Assembly: GCA_028554755.1 (NCBI GenBank)
Contig: JAPTOF010000012.1
Span: 1,506,501 to 1,570,500, forward strand
From: Cordia subcordata
Lineage: Eukaryota; Streptophyta; Magnoliopsida; Boraginales; Cordiaceae
Reading direction: 5' to 3'
Length of the DNA stretch: 64,000 nucleotides
Shown: positions 37,304 to 48,065 of the stretch, one piece after another
Layout of the letters: every line of letters starts with the position of its first letter
Numbering within the stretch: position 1 is the first letter of the stretch
Notes under the pieces: generated by a model
What the model was told of the DNA's origin: nothing
Databases searched by the model: none
Seen by the model: only the letters and a program-made list of their open reading frames with translations
Translations under genes and position numbers: made by a program

Positions 37304-39740
37304 TCATCCCGGCGTGTAATGATCAGGGCCCTTCCCCCTGTTAGTGCGGTCAGGTAAATGACGTTTAACAGGGGATAGGGTGTTGCGCTTCCGGGATGAA
37401 CGTGTCTGGCGGAGCTGCGGCTCATGTGCTTGCTGCTGTGTAGCGGGTGCCTGGGTCGCCTGTGGCTCGGAGTGCGGCAGCTGGTCCTGATGCTTAACGC
37501 CACTGGACATCAACTAATGGTGAACGTAGTCATGGAATCCGATATATCTACTCGGTGACCCCCTCAATGACTCGCTCTGCGTCGCCTCGTCATCCTCCTC
37601 GTCATCATCTGGCTCCTCAACATAGGGCTGAGATGATCCACCAGCCTCGAACGTGCTCCGGCCACCTGAGCCACTGAAGAAGTCAACAGGGAACAAACGC
37701 CATGTGAATTGCTGCAATGGGGGCCGTATGGGTGGCCGAGATGACTGTGATGACCCACCCCGATGGCTGTGCCTGCGTTGCGCAGATGGAGAACGCGGTG
37801 CATGATGCTGTCTAGATTGCTGCAACGGATGCACCGGAGGCGTATCGGGCAACTCCCACACGGTTCTCTGCTGTATGAGATGCTTGAGCTGCGTGAGTCT
37901 GAGTGCACTCTCGCCATGCAACTGCATGAGCTGCAAGTACCGCATCACATGCTCCATGTGTGCACCGCCCCCAAGGTCCCCCTCCTGGTAACGCTGCAGC
38001 AAATCACGAGAATGATGGACAACATGCTGATCTACAGCGGCCGGTAGTCAAACATAACATACTGGGGTTAATATAAACTAATAGTCAACAACTTTCATTG
38101 AGTAACATAAACATTGAGAACAAAGGCAACTCACCAGTGACGTCTCGTCATGTGCGGATGCCACGTACCCATCTCGTCTATGACTGGTACCCGGATGACC
38201 GACCTGTAATATGGTCACCTGCCGGTACCACTGCATGTAACCCCCGAGTACTGCTGCAGGCGGCACATCCTCCGCCTGTCCATATAAAACGTGCTGGGCC
38301 CAATTCCCCCACATATTCATAGCCTCCGTCAGCGCAGCTCTCTCAACCTTCTCCTTACCGTCCCTATGTTTCTCATGTGCATGGGGATCAGCAGGGACGG
38401 CCAACCTAAGTCCGAACTGCTGCAGGACACAATCCGGGCGGTGCCACTTAACAGTATGCCCATATATCAGCGGTATCCGGGCACACCAAATATCACTGTC
38501 GGCAACACAATAAGGTAGGAAGGTGGCTAATATCGCCCTAAACGGCTACCATATGAACTGTAACCAAAACAAGCACCGGATAGTTAATTCCGTGTTTAAG
38601 TGTACATGTAGAGTATTTTTAATAAGGCAGCTTAAGTTTATTATACCTCGTCAGGCTGGAGATGGTCTATGACATCTCGACACTCTACCTGACCTGACTT
38701 CCCGGATGCATCAGTCATTTCCTTCTTGACGTAAAACTGTGCACCCAGTGGAACGCCAGGGAGTTGAAACATGGGCTCCAGCTGATGCTGCTAACGCTGG
38801 AGCCGCTCTCATGTTGGATGCAGGAGCTGAGGCTGAAAAGTCGTGAATTTATCTCATGCAAAAAACTGCAGGCATTGAACATGTGTTATGTTATAATAAC
38901 GCTTGTAATAATAAAGTTAACATTCGTAGAATATAAACATAACTACTACATAAGGCAAACCAATACTTGGACTAGTGTCACGGCTCCGCATACACCCTTA
39001 CACTGGCGAAAGGAGGAGCGATCAAGCTGCTGGTACAAATACGATAGTACAGTCACGCCCCAATTGTACTACCGGATGCCTTCAAAGTCATCCAGTAATA
39101 ACAACCAGGCCAAATTACCGTCATTTGTGCTCGTGTTCACAAAAAGGTGACAGCAGATGACGAGAAATATTCACAGCCGTGTTTGCTGCTGCGCCTGGTG
39201 CAAAGTGGGATCATTCGGAGTGCCCTGCATAACAAACCTGTTCTGCAGCTAGACGAAATTCACCGAGTTCCCCACAATGTCGATACGACTAGTACCGTCG
39301 TCCGCCACCGCATCCGCATCGATACCTATCAACTCCTGCATCCTGACAACCCAGTCCTCCCTCGAGCGTGGGACCGTATCAATCACCGGGACAGGAGTAC
39401 CGGTCACGGGAAGACCCCAATACACTGCCACATCCTGCAGGGTGATGGTAGCCTCGCCTACGGGTAAATGAAACGTGTGGGTCTCCGGCCGCCACCTCTC
39501 TATCATGGCAGTAATAAGTCCGTGGTTAAGCTGATGATATCGGGATTTATAACACCCGTAGAATCCTGTCTCCGCCAACTGCTGCTGTACTAATGGGTGC
39601 TCTAGCGCATTAAACAACGATCTATCCGACCTATAGCACCTAAACATACCTAGATGATGCGAATCCTGTAAATACTGGACCCGGTGATCTATATAGTGGC
39701 ATAGTAAAGTAGCATCTACTAGTGTAGGATGAGCATCCAT
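37304..39740 (-). pseudogene. plant mobile domain (MAIN/PMD-type) pseudogene inside the MULE
   Basis: Encodes parts of a plant mobile domain protein, the family of MAIN/MAIL1 and of 'phosphatase 7 long form' annotations. The N-terminal part (39249-39740) starts MDAHPTLVDATLL and holds ITAMIERWRPETHTFHLPVG and ATITLQDVAVYWGLPVTG, the hallmark PMD core. The middle (about 39000-39200) continues with WLLLLDDFEGI and YNWGVTVLSYLYQQL but has in-frame stops. The 3' part (about 38140-38490) has KWHRPDCVLQQFGLRLAVP, the conserved WHRPD motif. The last parts (37514-38002 and 37304-37513) are Gln/His/Ser-rich with an acidic DDDEEDDE patch. PMD proteins act in transcription and silencing; many copies ride in transposons. 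At least two nonsense changes make this copy broken. Confidence 0.8.
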
Positions 39741-39774
39741 AATGACTCCTAAAATAAAAAATAATAACAACGAT

Positions 39775-40370
39775 TAACTAAATATTACTACTTCACTATA
39801 TACATTAACTCTCTAATTTTATCAAATAATAATAATTATAACACTAATATTATTAATAATAATAGTATCAACGATTGTATTAATAATAATAATAAAAAAA
39901 CTAATATTATTAATAATAGTATCAATGATTGTATTATTAATAATAATAATAATAACACAAAGATAACATGTTTAATCATCCATCATCGTCATCATCATCA
40001 TAATAATAAAATAAATACATGGATAAATATATCAACAATAGTATTAATAAAATTACTAATAATAATATCTAACATATTACATTAATCATCCATCATCATC
40101 ATCATCATCACAATGATAATTAATGATAATAATACCAATAATAGTAATAATTACATTAATAATAACATCTAACATATAACATGGCTGTCATAAAAATAAT
40201 AATATTGTAAATAATAATGATAATCTTAATGATAACATTTATCACTAATAATATTCATATAGTAATAATAAGATTAATAATAATGATCACACTAATAATA
40301 TTACTAACAATACTAATAACAACAATATTAATTCTATTTCTAATAATCATACTATATTTTTAAGCAACAA
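39775..40370. repeat. (AAT)n-like low-complexity tract within the MULE
   Basis: Degenerate trinucleotide repeats of AAT/ATA with short CATCATCAT runs near 39980 and 40090. It lies directly upstream of the PMD pseudogene, where its promoter would be. Nothing else is recognisable. Confidence 0.8.
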
Positions 40371-40883
40371 TTAACATTTAAATATAAATTAACAAAAAAA
40401 CTAAAATTCTAATCTATAGATCTAACAACAATTAAAATTCAAATTAACACAAACTAAATTTAATTATCAAAACAAAAACTACATGATCTAAAAACATATT
40501 TCATAACTTAAAACGTTAAATACAATGGCAAAAAATAACATAAAAATAAAATAACTTACAAGATCAAGGCAATATCCTCGCTAAAACGCTAAAAAACTAA
40601 AACTTTAGTGTGAAGGATTGAGAGAAAACAAGAGAAAATCGCAAGTGGGGTTGGGGGAGAATAGGAAAAAAAATGATCGGGCAATGAATTTATAAATTGC
40701 GGTTCCCAGAATGCGGCCACTTCCGGGAATGCGACCCGCGTTCCGGGAACGCCGTCGCTATCCCATAATGCGTGCCACTCATTTTCAGATTCAAAACGAG
40801 TTATTTTTCAAATCGATTTATAAACGGGGTTAGTTTTACATAATTTTTTTTTTGGGTTAGAAAAAAAAAATCCTCGGTTTGTG

Positions 40884-42207
40884 CTGAACAACGTATGTCA
40901 GGTCTAGTCTATAAGTAGACTGCCACCTCCTCCGAAGATCTGTGGCTCCCTTTTTCAGAAAGTCCCCCAGAGTCTAGACGGAGTGGATGTATATGTTTCC
41001 ATTTAGGAGAAGGTCGATTGTCGACCAGAGTGGATCTTGCCCAGGCGGACTAGATTAAATCTTGATTGAGCGCTTTTTAATTATGCGTCAAACCCCAAAT
41101 GCTCTCCACCAAAATTACCAAATTCATTTCAAGTTTTGAATATTTTGATCATATTGTAGCTCGATTCCAATTTGTGATTAATAATCAAATTATGGTCACC
41201 CCGACTGCTAACCCGATATTTGGGTTGTGACATGCATGTGACCAGCCAACGTAGAGTTCGTCCAAACATTATAGCCCTTTTGCTGGCGTAGTACGACAAT
41301 GGCCTTTCGAAGAAAAGACCATGTAATTTATATATCTTCCACATGAACAAGTCTCGATTGTTAATTTTTGTACTTCTCAAGTTACAATTTGTTCTTAGAA
41401 TAACGGTCATCAGCTATAACTTTACGTACAAATGGCGCAAATTTCCAATGCTTTGCATATAAGCTTGCATGTTAAAGGATCCAACAAATGGGCATGCATG
41501 CTATAAAGGTCAAACGCCTAAACTTTGTCCTAGAATTAAGTCTTAACCTTAAGAATTAATTAATGAATATAACGTCAAGTTGCTTCATCCCTTATAAAGA
41601 AATTAAAGTTCTCTATCGAATTTAGAATATATTGCAATTATATATATGTATGTACGTATATGTATATATATGGAAAGAAAATTGATTAATACCAAAGGAT
41701 TAAAGGTATTATTAAAAACTTCAAGGGGAACCATAAAGTAGGATAAAAAAAAAGTTTTAGTTGATAAAAGCAAGAGTTTACAATCTAAATGAACGTAAAA
41801 TAGCTAAACTGCTTTCTATTCTTAAAATAAATGAGGTGTACCACTACTAGCTTGCTCCGAAAATTGTCTATAATTATACTCTTATTCGTCAAGAATAGAG
41901 AATTTATTGGTTGCAACTTGGAAGACGTAAACAATATTGAATGAAGTTGTATAATTGAGTATTACAGAAGTAGAACTGTGAACGCATATGCTTTGAATTT
42001 GAATTCTCTCTTAGTTAGTGTCATTTTTGAATAATTAGGAGATAAAATCCTTTATCCTTATTAAATTGGTTAACATTTCACCTTCTAATCACTCGAGGAA
42101 CCACTAACTAGGAAAAGATCCTAATCTGTAAGTTTTATTAGATCCTTTAACATGGCAATTTGAGATAAGAGAACCATTAATGGTTTATATAGGTAATTGC
42201 TTAATAA
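40884..42207. other. spacer without recognised genes
   Basis: No supportable gene. The open frame at 41129-41410 lacks any family signature. The sequence is AT-rich. Confidence 0.5.
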
Positions 42208-42405
42208 CATAGCCATAATGTATTCATTGGTATTACCACAATAATTGATATGATAAATTAAGGACTACTCTTAAGTGTCTAAATCCTATTTGAGTAACAA
42301 ATATATCATAGCCATAATGTATTCATTGGTATTACCACAATAATTGATATGATAAATTAAGGACTACTCTTAAGTGTCTAAATCCTATTTGAGTAACAAA
42401 TATAT
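42208..42405. repeat. perfect 99-bp tandem duplication
   Basis: Bases 42208-42306 are repeated without a visible mismatch at 42307-42405. Both copies begin CATAGCCATAATGTATTC and end GAGTAACAAATATAT. It lies about 500 bp downstream of the 3' end of the first STIG1 gene. Identity implies a recent event, or an assembly artefact. Confidence 0.93.
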
Positions 42406-42893
42406 CTATTTATTTTTAATTCGTCTAAATTAGAATACATCGATATACAAATTAAGACATGCACCTGCACTGTTTATCTATTGTCCTGAAGTTCATTATT
42501 GGTTTAATTTCATGAATCTCAATTTAAGACGTATACGTACATAACAAAGATTTTCTGCATTTCTATTCAAACATGGCCAGTACTCGAATAAAATTATAAT
42601 GATAACAATATTAATTTTCCACACTTGAACAAAATTAACGTAACCCAAAATTGTATAAGATAACTATAATAAATTATTTGATACATACTCATTCAAAGTC
42701 TTAAATACCAATATTACACTTATAGATACAATCCTTGAGAATTGTAGAACAATTCCATTAAATTCAGAAACCACCAAAGCAAATGTGGTTTTTTTTTTTA
42801 ATAATTATTCATATAATATATAAAATAAAGGACAAACCTTATAATGATCTTCATAACAATGGAAGTATATATGTATGGAAGCAGCTGCCTAGC

Positions 42894-43349
42894 TCAGGCG
42901 TAATCACACATGCCGTATATGCAATAACCACCAGTCATGCACCTGTGATTGCACTCCCCACAGTGTCTCTTATCATAGGCAAGATTCACACACTCTCCTC
43001 TGCAACATGTCTCTGTGAACTTACATTTCTTCTTGCATGCGCCGCAGTTCTTGTCGTCGTAGCCCAAATCCACGCATTTGTTGTTGCAACAAGTCGAGTT
43101 TCGCGCTTCCACAACGTAACAGATTTCGTTATCTTTCTTGCAATGATCGGCTGCGCGCGGATTCCTCTCCTTCTCGGCCAAGAATCGGCTCGCCCTCTTC
43201 ACTGGTAATGGTTTTTCCTCATGCAGAGCTGGTTCCGAGCTCTTCATCAATGGCGATTTCTCTTGTGTTTTATAGATGACTTTCGTGGAAAGTGTTATTG
43301 TTAAGGCCATTGTGATGGCCATGAGAATGATTAGGTTGATCACCTTCAT
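42894..43349 (-). CDS. STIG1-like secreted cysteine-rich protein, copy A
   Basis: Intronless 151-aa member of the stigma-specific STIG1 family, small apoplastic proteins known from stigma exudate and pollen-tube growth. Residues 1-21 ([20 protein letters not shown]) form a signal peptide. Residues 22-70 are a charged, poorly conserved spacer. The C-terminal domain has 16 Cys, with [39 protein letters not shown] and the end [10 protein letters not shown]. The TATA box is at 43489-43497. A conserved upstream block (43549-43598) is shared with the two other units of the cluster. The closest relative in the window is copy C (51465-51941). Confidence 0.95.
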   Translation of the reverse strand: MKVINLIILMAITMALTITLSTKVIYKTQEKSPLMKSSEPALHEEKPLPVKRASRFLAEKERNPRAADHCKKDNEICYVVEARNSTCCNNKCVDLGYDDKNCGACKKKCKFTETCCRGECVNLAYDKRHCGECNHRCMTGGYCIYGMCDYA

Positions 43350-43488
43350 GGTTCTTGAAGGTGAAGATCAGATAGAGCTACAGATGATCAATACAATGTA
43401 TATTGTTTGCTTGTTTTTTTTGTGTTTGTTTCTTCTGTGAGATAAAGGAGAGAGTTGTGTTTAGGAGAAAAATGGAGGCTTGAGAGCT

Positions 43489-43497
43489 TATATATAT
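43489..43497 (-). promoter_or_regulatory. TATA box of STIG1 copy A
   Basis: TATATATAA on the minus strand, 140 bp upstream of the start codon. The equivalent TATATAA lies at a similar place before copy C. Confidence 0.55.
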
Positions 43498-44506
43498 TGT
43501 GACTCAAAGGGAGAGTTGACGCGGAAAATTTGGTAAAGGGTGGGGGATGCTCTCTTGGAATTGCTACGAAGAGTATGGTACAATTCTTTGGATTCATTTA
43601 AATATTGGAGTTATCATCTTATTTAAATAAAAAAAAGTTAATTAATTAATTTATTTATTGTGTTAACATGTCTCTTCGCATGTAGAAGATTTGTTTTTAA
43701 ATCTTGCACGTGAATAATTTTAATTTTTTAATTGGGTAGACAGTGAGTTTCGAAGTTGAGACCATTTGATTTCTTTTCTCTAGTATTTGAATTATTATTG
43801 CATCTAAAAATTTAAGTTGTAGAGAAGTTATTAATTAATTAATTTATTTATTTTATTAACAGTGAAATACCAAAATGTTAGGGATTGGTCATCTTTTATT
43901 TACTAAAGCCACTTTTTTTGTCATATATTTTTGTATGCCTTCTTTTGACACATATACTAATTAGAGGCACACAAATAGATTAATGAAAAATGTGATGATT
44001 TGCGGTCAACATGAAAAATCTGGGCAAGAGTTTTGGTAAAAAAGCAAAGGAGTGGGAAGACAATAAAGAAATGGTCATCACATTTGGGACGGAGACAAGT
44101 AACATCCTCTTAAGTCACTTGTTTATGTAAAACAACTAAAAGCTAGCTTAGGGTTCATTAAAGAATTATGAATGGAACAGCCATGTGGAAGTAAACTATT
44201 TTTGAAGCTATAATCTTACTCGTTTATATATGGAGTGCGTAGCACATAACTTACAATGGCAAACCTTCCCGCAAAAATTAAAAAAAAAAAAAAAATTGCC
44301 ATGATTCTTTAATTATTAATCTTCGTAATTAGACTTTAATTGTTTTCTGTACGACCTCGCCATTTCCAAATAGTGGAAAACAATTAACAAAGAATGGTAA
44401 TTAATTATATAGGAAAGCAAAATGAAATTAAAAAGGGAAGGTGTGGAGCAAGCAAGATTTTGATGTGGTGAAGTAACTTATTTAATTTGTGAAAGCCACT
44501 AGCCCT

Positions 44507-44580
44507 GGCCACGATGATGAGTAGTTTCATCACCTTCATGCATGGTTCTCGACGCCGAAGCGAACGGCAATTAAGACGAA
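44507..44580 (-). pseudogene. STIG1 N-terminal relic upstream of copy A
   Basis: On the minus strand, ATGAAGGTGATGAAACTACT (ATG at 44539) translates MKVMKLLIIV, matching the first ten residues of the STIG1 signal peptide. The leader before it (GAACC then ATG) also resembles copy A. The homology stops soon after, so only the start region survives. It lies 1.2 kb upstream of copy A. Confidence 0.55.
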
Positions 44581-44867
44581 GCCAGCTGCATTGGGTAAAT
44601 TTATGATTTTTTTCTTTAAGTAAGGACTATAAGAAATAAGACTAATACATGATTACATAAATTAATATTCTTTAGTCAAGGATAATTGATTTTTCATAAT
44701 AGTAATATACATAAGATACACGTATATATTTAAAAAGACATTCTTACTTATAAATGGCCAATTAGTGTATATTTGTATATAGCAGATCTTATATTTGTAA
44801 AGGATACATATATAAATTGCATATGCTCGCTAATATAGAAACATACATAAACCGCCCTAGATTGAAA

Positions 44868-44985
44868 TTAAAAGTAATTTAAGTGATTGAGATCACCTCT
44901 CTAAAATGATGCCTCTTGGTTCAAATCTTATGAGAGATAGGAGTTGGATTGGGAGTGGAGAATTTGTACCAAAAAAAAAAAAAAG
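44868..44985 (+). mobile_element. tRNA-derived SINE with poly-A tail
   Basis: TAATTTAAGTGATTGAGATC (A-box region) is followed by GGTTCAAATCTTATG (B box) and ends in a run of about 14 A at 44971-44985. Spacing and boxes match the copies at 32080 and 33975, here in the opposite orientation. Confidence 0.6.
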
Positions 44986-45004
44986 AATACCACCTTGGGT
45001 GTGA

Positions 45005-45277
45005 CACCGAAAAATTGGTGGATTTGAAACAAAAATTTCTTTTTCTTAGATTGAGATAGAAAATTTGGACAAAATTTTCCAATCATTTAATACATATTTG
45101 AGACGAAAAATTTTCTGTCTCAATTAGATAAGGGATTTTCCGTCTCAAAATTTGAGATGAGACTTTTTGAGACGAAAAATTTCTGTCTCAAATCCATTTT
45201 AAATCTATTTTAAAAACAAATTTTTTAAGTTTCAGATTGAAAGTTTTCGTCTAAAATTTAAAAATTTTTTTGTAGTG
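45005..45277. mobile_element. CACTA-like end with repeated stem-loops
   Basis: The right end, read on the minus strand, begins CACTACAAAAAAATTTTT (from 45277), the terminal signature of CACTA (En/Spm) elements. Inside are two or three short hairpins built on TTGAGACGAAAAATTTCTGT with TCTCAAA arms, like the subterminal repeats of that group. The left end is not clearly CACTA, so the element is truncated or diverged. Confidence 0.5.
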
Positions 45278-46589
45278 CGATAATAATTCCTTCATGGCCG
45301 ATGCATGAGGCGGTAAAATTCCTGATGTCGTTAATATAACTAGAGTGGAAATCCCTATATCAAAGACAACATATCAGTCGTCAATTAAAAAGAAAATATG
45401 TAATATCATATGGTAGGTCCAAAAATTAAAAAGGTCAATGCAAAACTAGTCTATAGTTCCTATCAATATATTGTTCTCCAGCGTCCAATTAAATATTATG
45501 GTTGTATGCATTTTTGTAACCAATATAATTACACGATTTTCTGAGAAATCGAACGACTAATTACAAACAATTCCCTGTAATGACAGTGAAACGACAAATC
45601 TCTCTAGGGGGAAAAAAATTGGAAGAACAAGAAGAAGAAAGAGGGAAAAATTAGTCTCCCGTTGCAGACACCATATTCGTTTCAAAGAGATATTACCATA
45701 CTTAACATGGAGTTATAATAATATGACATGCATTTCAAGAAAACATGAAGTATGCTTTAACGTGTTGATTGCGGTTTACTAAGTTAATTACATCTGGATT
45801 ATATTGGTAACTTCTGTTGCCATGTGCGTAAAAGCACCGATTATGTCCAATTTTTAGCTACATATTCAAGTCAAATGATTTTATTAATATCCCATTAGAT
45901 AATTAAAAGTCAACGCTTGCTTTTTGAGGTTCAGATATCTCTGAACACCTGACGCGTTCTTAATTTGACTATGCCAAGGTAACTATGTATGTGGATCTCC
46001 TCTAGTACCAAGTGTTCTTTTCATATTTAAGTTAATTCCTAAAAGAAGGCATGCATAGTATAATATGCATTTTTTAGTCACCTCTTAATTAATGTTGCAA
46101 TAATGGCTAAGGGCACAATTGAAACATATCTGACAAACACTAGGAACTGAAAAGTTGTATAATTTTTGTAGCATTAGGATTCAGGAACTATTTTACAAAT
46201 TCGAGTCAAGAACAACTTGAAAAAAAAAAAAAAAAAAAAAGAGAGAAACTTTGTTTTGCTTGACTAATTAATTATTTTATTCTCTGCTTTTCTGTGTGAT
46301 CAGTTCGTGTAACTACTATCTAAATCATGCATTTTGTACTTAATATTAGGGGTAGATGCTGGTTAATTAATGGTATTTTGCTTGTTTGGTACTAATGCGC
46401 AGGGAAAAGAAGAATCGAGGAAGAGGATAATGGCAGAGTTGATGGCTGGGCGATTTTCGGCCTATTTTTGGATATGATTTGATGGTCTATGCAATGTTTG
46501 ACTCTTAAAAGTCAGGAAAAAGTTTTAGTATTAGCTTATTTACCAAGACTTTTTCTTTTTAGACTATTTTCTTCTCCTAGATTATTATT

Positions 46590-47550
46590 AAAAGGTTGGG
46601 TTATGAAGACAACTACCAGGTTTATATTACGTTTTAATTAAATACCAAGATTATTGTGCAGATTATAGACTTCTTTTTACAACTTTTCCTTTTATCTTTC
46701 TGGGCGCCCCTTACAAGCATGTGTGGCTAAAACTCTTCTCTTCTCGCTAAGGATAATAGATGTTTGGCTTTTCAATAATTGTGAGATCTAATTAATTCTC
46801 TGTCTTCTTATCTATATTTTGGTATTTATAAGTTTTCTCAATGAATGATATTATTATTTTGTGATTGTGTAATTAGGATCCGGTTGTTCAATTGCTAGAT
46901 AATATTCTGGCCAATCAGAGGAGTTAGATTTGTAATTATTTAATAAATTTAAGTTTGTTGGTTAGGATTGGATCTTTCTAGTTCGTATAATACTATTAGT
47001 ATGTAGATTAAATCCTGAGATCATCTACAGGGCCGTTTATTTGGTAAGAAAAATAATTAATGAGCTTCTCTTAATTATTGAAAAACTGAGGAAAGATTAA
47101 GTTGTTAGGCCATACTAACAATTATAACTGATTTATTGAGAGAAAACAAAAGTCATTTTTACACCAGTGATCAATCTTGTAGACCAAAACAAAAAATTAT
47201 ATCTTAGGCTAGCCTTGAAATGATTCACTCCTTTTAATTTCCTCGTTTGGTTTTAGTATGTTACTTTAGTTCTTGTTCTGTTGAAATTGTTGTTGATCTT
47301 AGCTTGGCCTTGGGCAAGGCTTAGATCGCGTCAGTTCTCTGTTTTTTCTTTTTACTGTTCAACCCCCCCTCTCCCCCCTCCCCTTTTTTTTTTGTGTTTT
47401 GCCTGTTCAATTGATTTTGTCTAAAAAGAAGTTGAAGATTGACCAGTCCGTGTGGGTGCGACCTTACGTACTCATCGTTGTGTATAATCTATCGAGTAAG
47501 ATAAGGCTTTTATATTTTCTCGATAAATTTGGCACCCATCACCGTGCAAG
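46590..47550 (+). repeat. dispersed LTR-like repeat, copy 3
   Basis: Most diverged of three copies. Shared blocks with 26360-27545 include TATTTTGTGATTGTGTAATT, GAGGAAAGATTAAGTTGTTAGG, ATAACTGATTTATTGAG and TGATCAATCTTGTAGACCAAAAC. It ends close to TTTGGCACCCATCACC (47528-47543), which resembles the region just inside some plant gypsy LTR elements. No coding frame. Confidence 0.5.
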
Positions 47551-47831
47551 TTATAATTCGTTATTCGGTGGCAATATTAGGAATTGATTAACAAGTTCAC
47601 TGTTTTTTTAACATGTCTTTCTGGAGAGGAACAAAAGACTGAAAAATTCAAGAAAGCTCGATCATATATCTGCATGTTCATACTATCTTTTGACGACACA
47701 TAATATAATATAATTGTTAAAAATATGCCTTTGGGTACTAAAAAAATATTTCATGCATTTTATTGGGCACACAATCCTACATAGAATGATGTTCAAAAGA
47801 CATAATCTTAAAACGCATCAAAATCACTAGC

Positions 47832-48065
47832 TTAGGCATAATCACACATGCCGTATATGCAATAACCACTAGGCATGCACCTGTTGTCGCACTGCCCACA
47901 GTGTCTCTTACCGTAGGCACGCTTCGCACACTCTCCTCGGCAACATATTGCTCCTGAGAACTTTGCATTTATTCTTGCATGCGCCGCAGTTTTTGTCGTT
48001 GACGCGGAAATTTTGGTCAACGGTGGGATGCTTTCTTGGGATGTGATACGAAGTGTACGGTTCAA
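47832..48065 (-). pseudogene. STIG1 pseudogene: promoter fused to the 3' half of the coding region
   Basis: The 3' part matches the STIG1 Cys-rich domain from the KNCGAC region to the end [10 protein letters not shown]. At about 47998-48001 the coding sequence jumps directly into the conserved upstream block that in copies A and C lies about 160-240 bp before the start codon. TATA box, leader, signal peptide and the first half of the protein are therefore deleted. Near 47947-47973 there is also a net 4-nt gain against copy A, shifting the frame. The 77-aa open frame seen here starts in promoter DNA and enters the STIG1 frame only from CCRGEC onward. Ten Cys codons of the domain's 3' end remain. 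No secretion signal, so not a functional STIG1. Confidence 0.85.

Larger units (their letters stand above)
36896..40873. mobile_element. Mutator-like element (MULE) with about 95-bp TIRs
   Basis: Left TIR 36896-36991 and right TIR 40779-40873 are near-perfect inverse copies, starting GGATTTTTTTTTTCTAACCC. The 10-bp sequence TCGGTTTGTG flanks both ends (36886-36895 and 40874-40883), the long duplication typical of Mutator-type insertions. Inside each TIR lie GC-rich subterminal arrays of GCGTTCC/GGAATGCG-like palindromes (about 36992-37100 and 40700-40778). The cargo is a minus-strand plant-mobile-domain pseudogene and about 600 bp of (AAT)-rich repeat (39775-40370). No MURA transposase is visible, so the element is non-autonomous. 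Confidence 0.88.

Noticed and set aside
37763..38047. Plus-strand open frames within the MULE (37763-38047, 38098-38518, 39147-39467)
   Set aside because: They overlap minus-strand PMD sequence with recognisable motifs and show no family signature themselves.
42783..43208. 141-aa open frame on the plus strand over STIG1 copy A
   Set aside because: It is the antisense shadow of the Cys-rich domain; the minus strand has the signal peptide, TATA box and conserved Cys pattern. The same applies to 51516-51815 opposite copy C.
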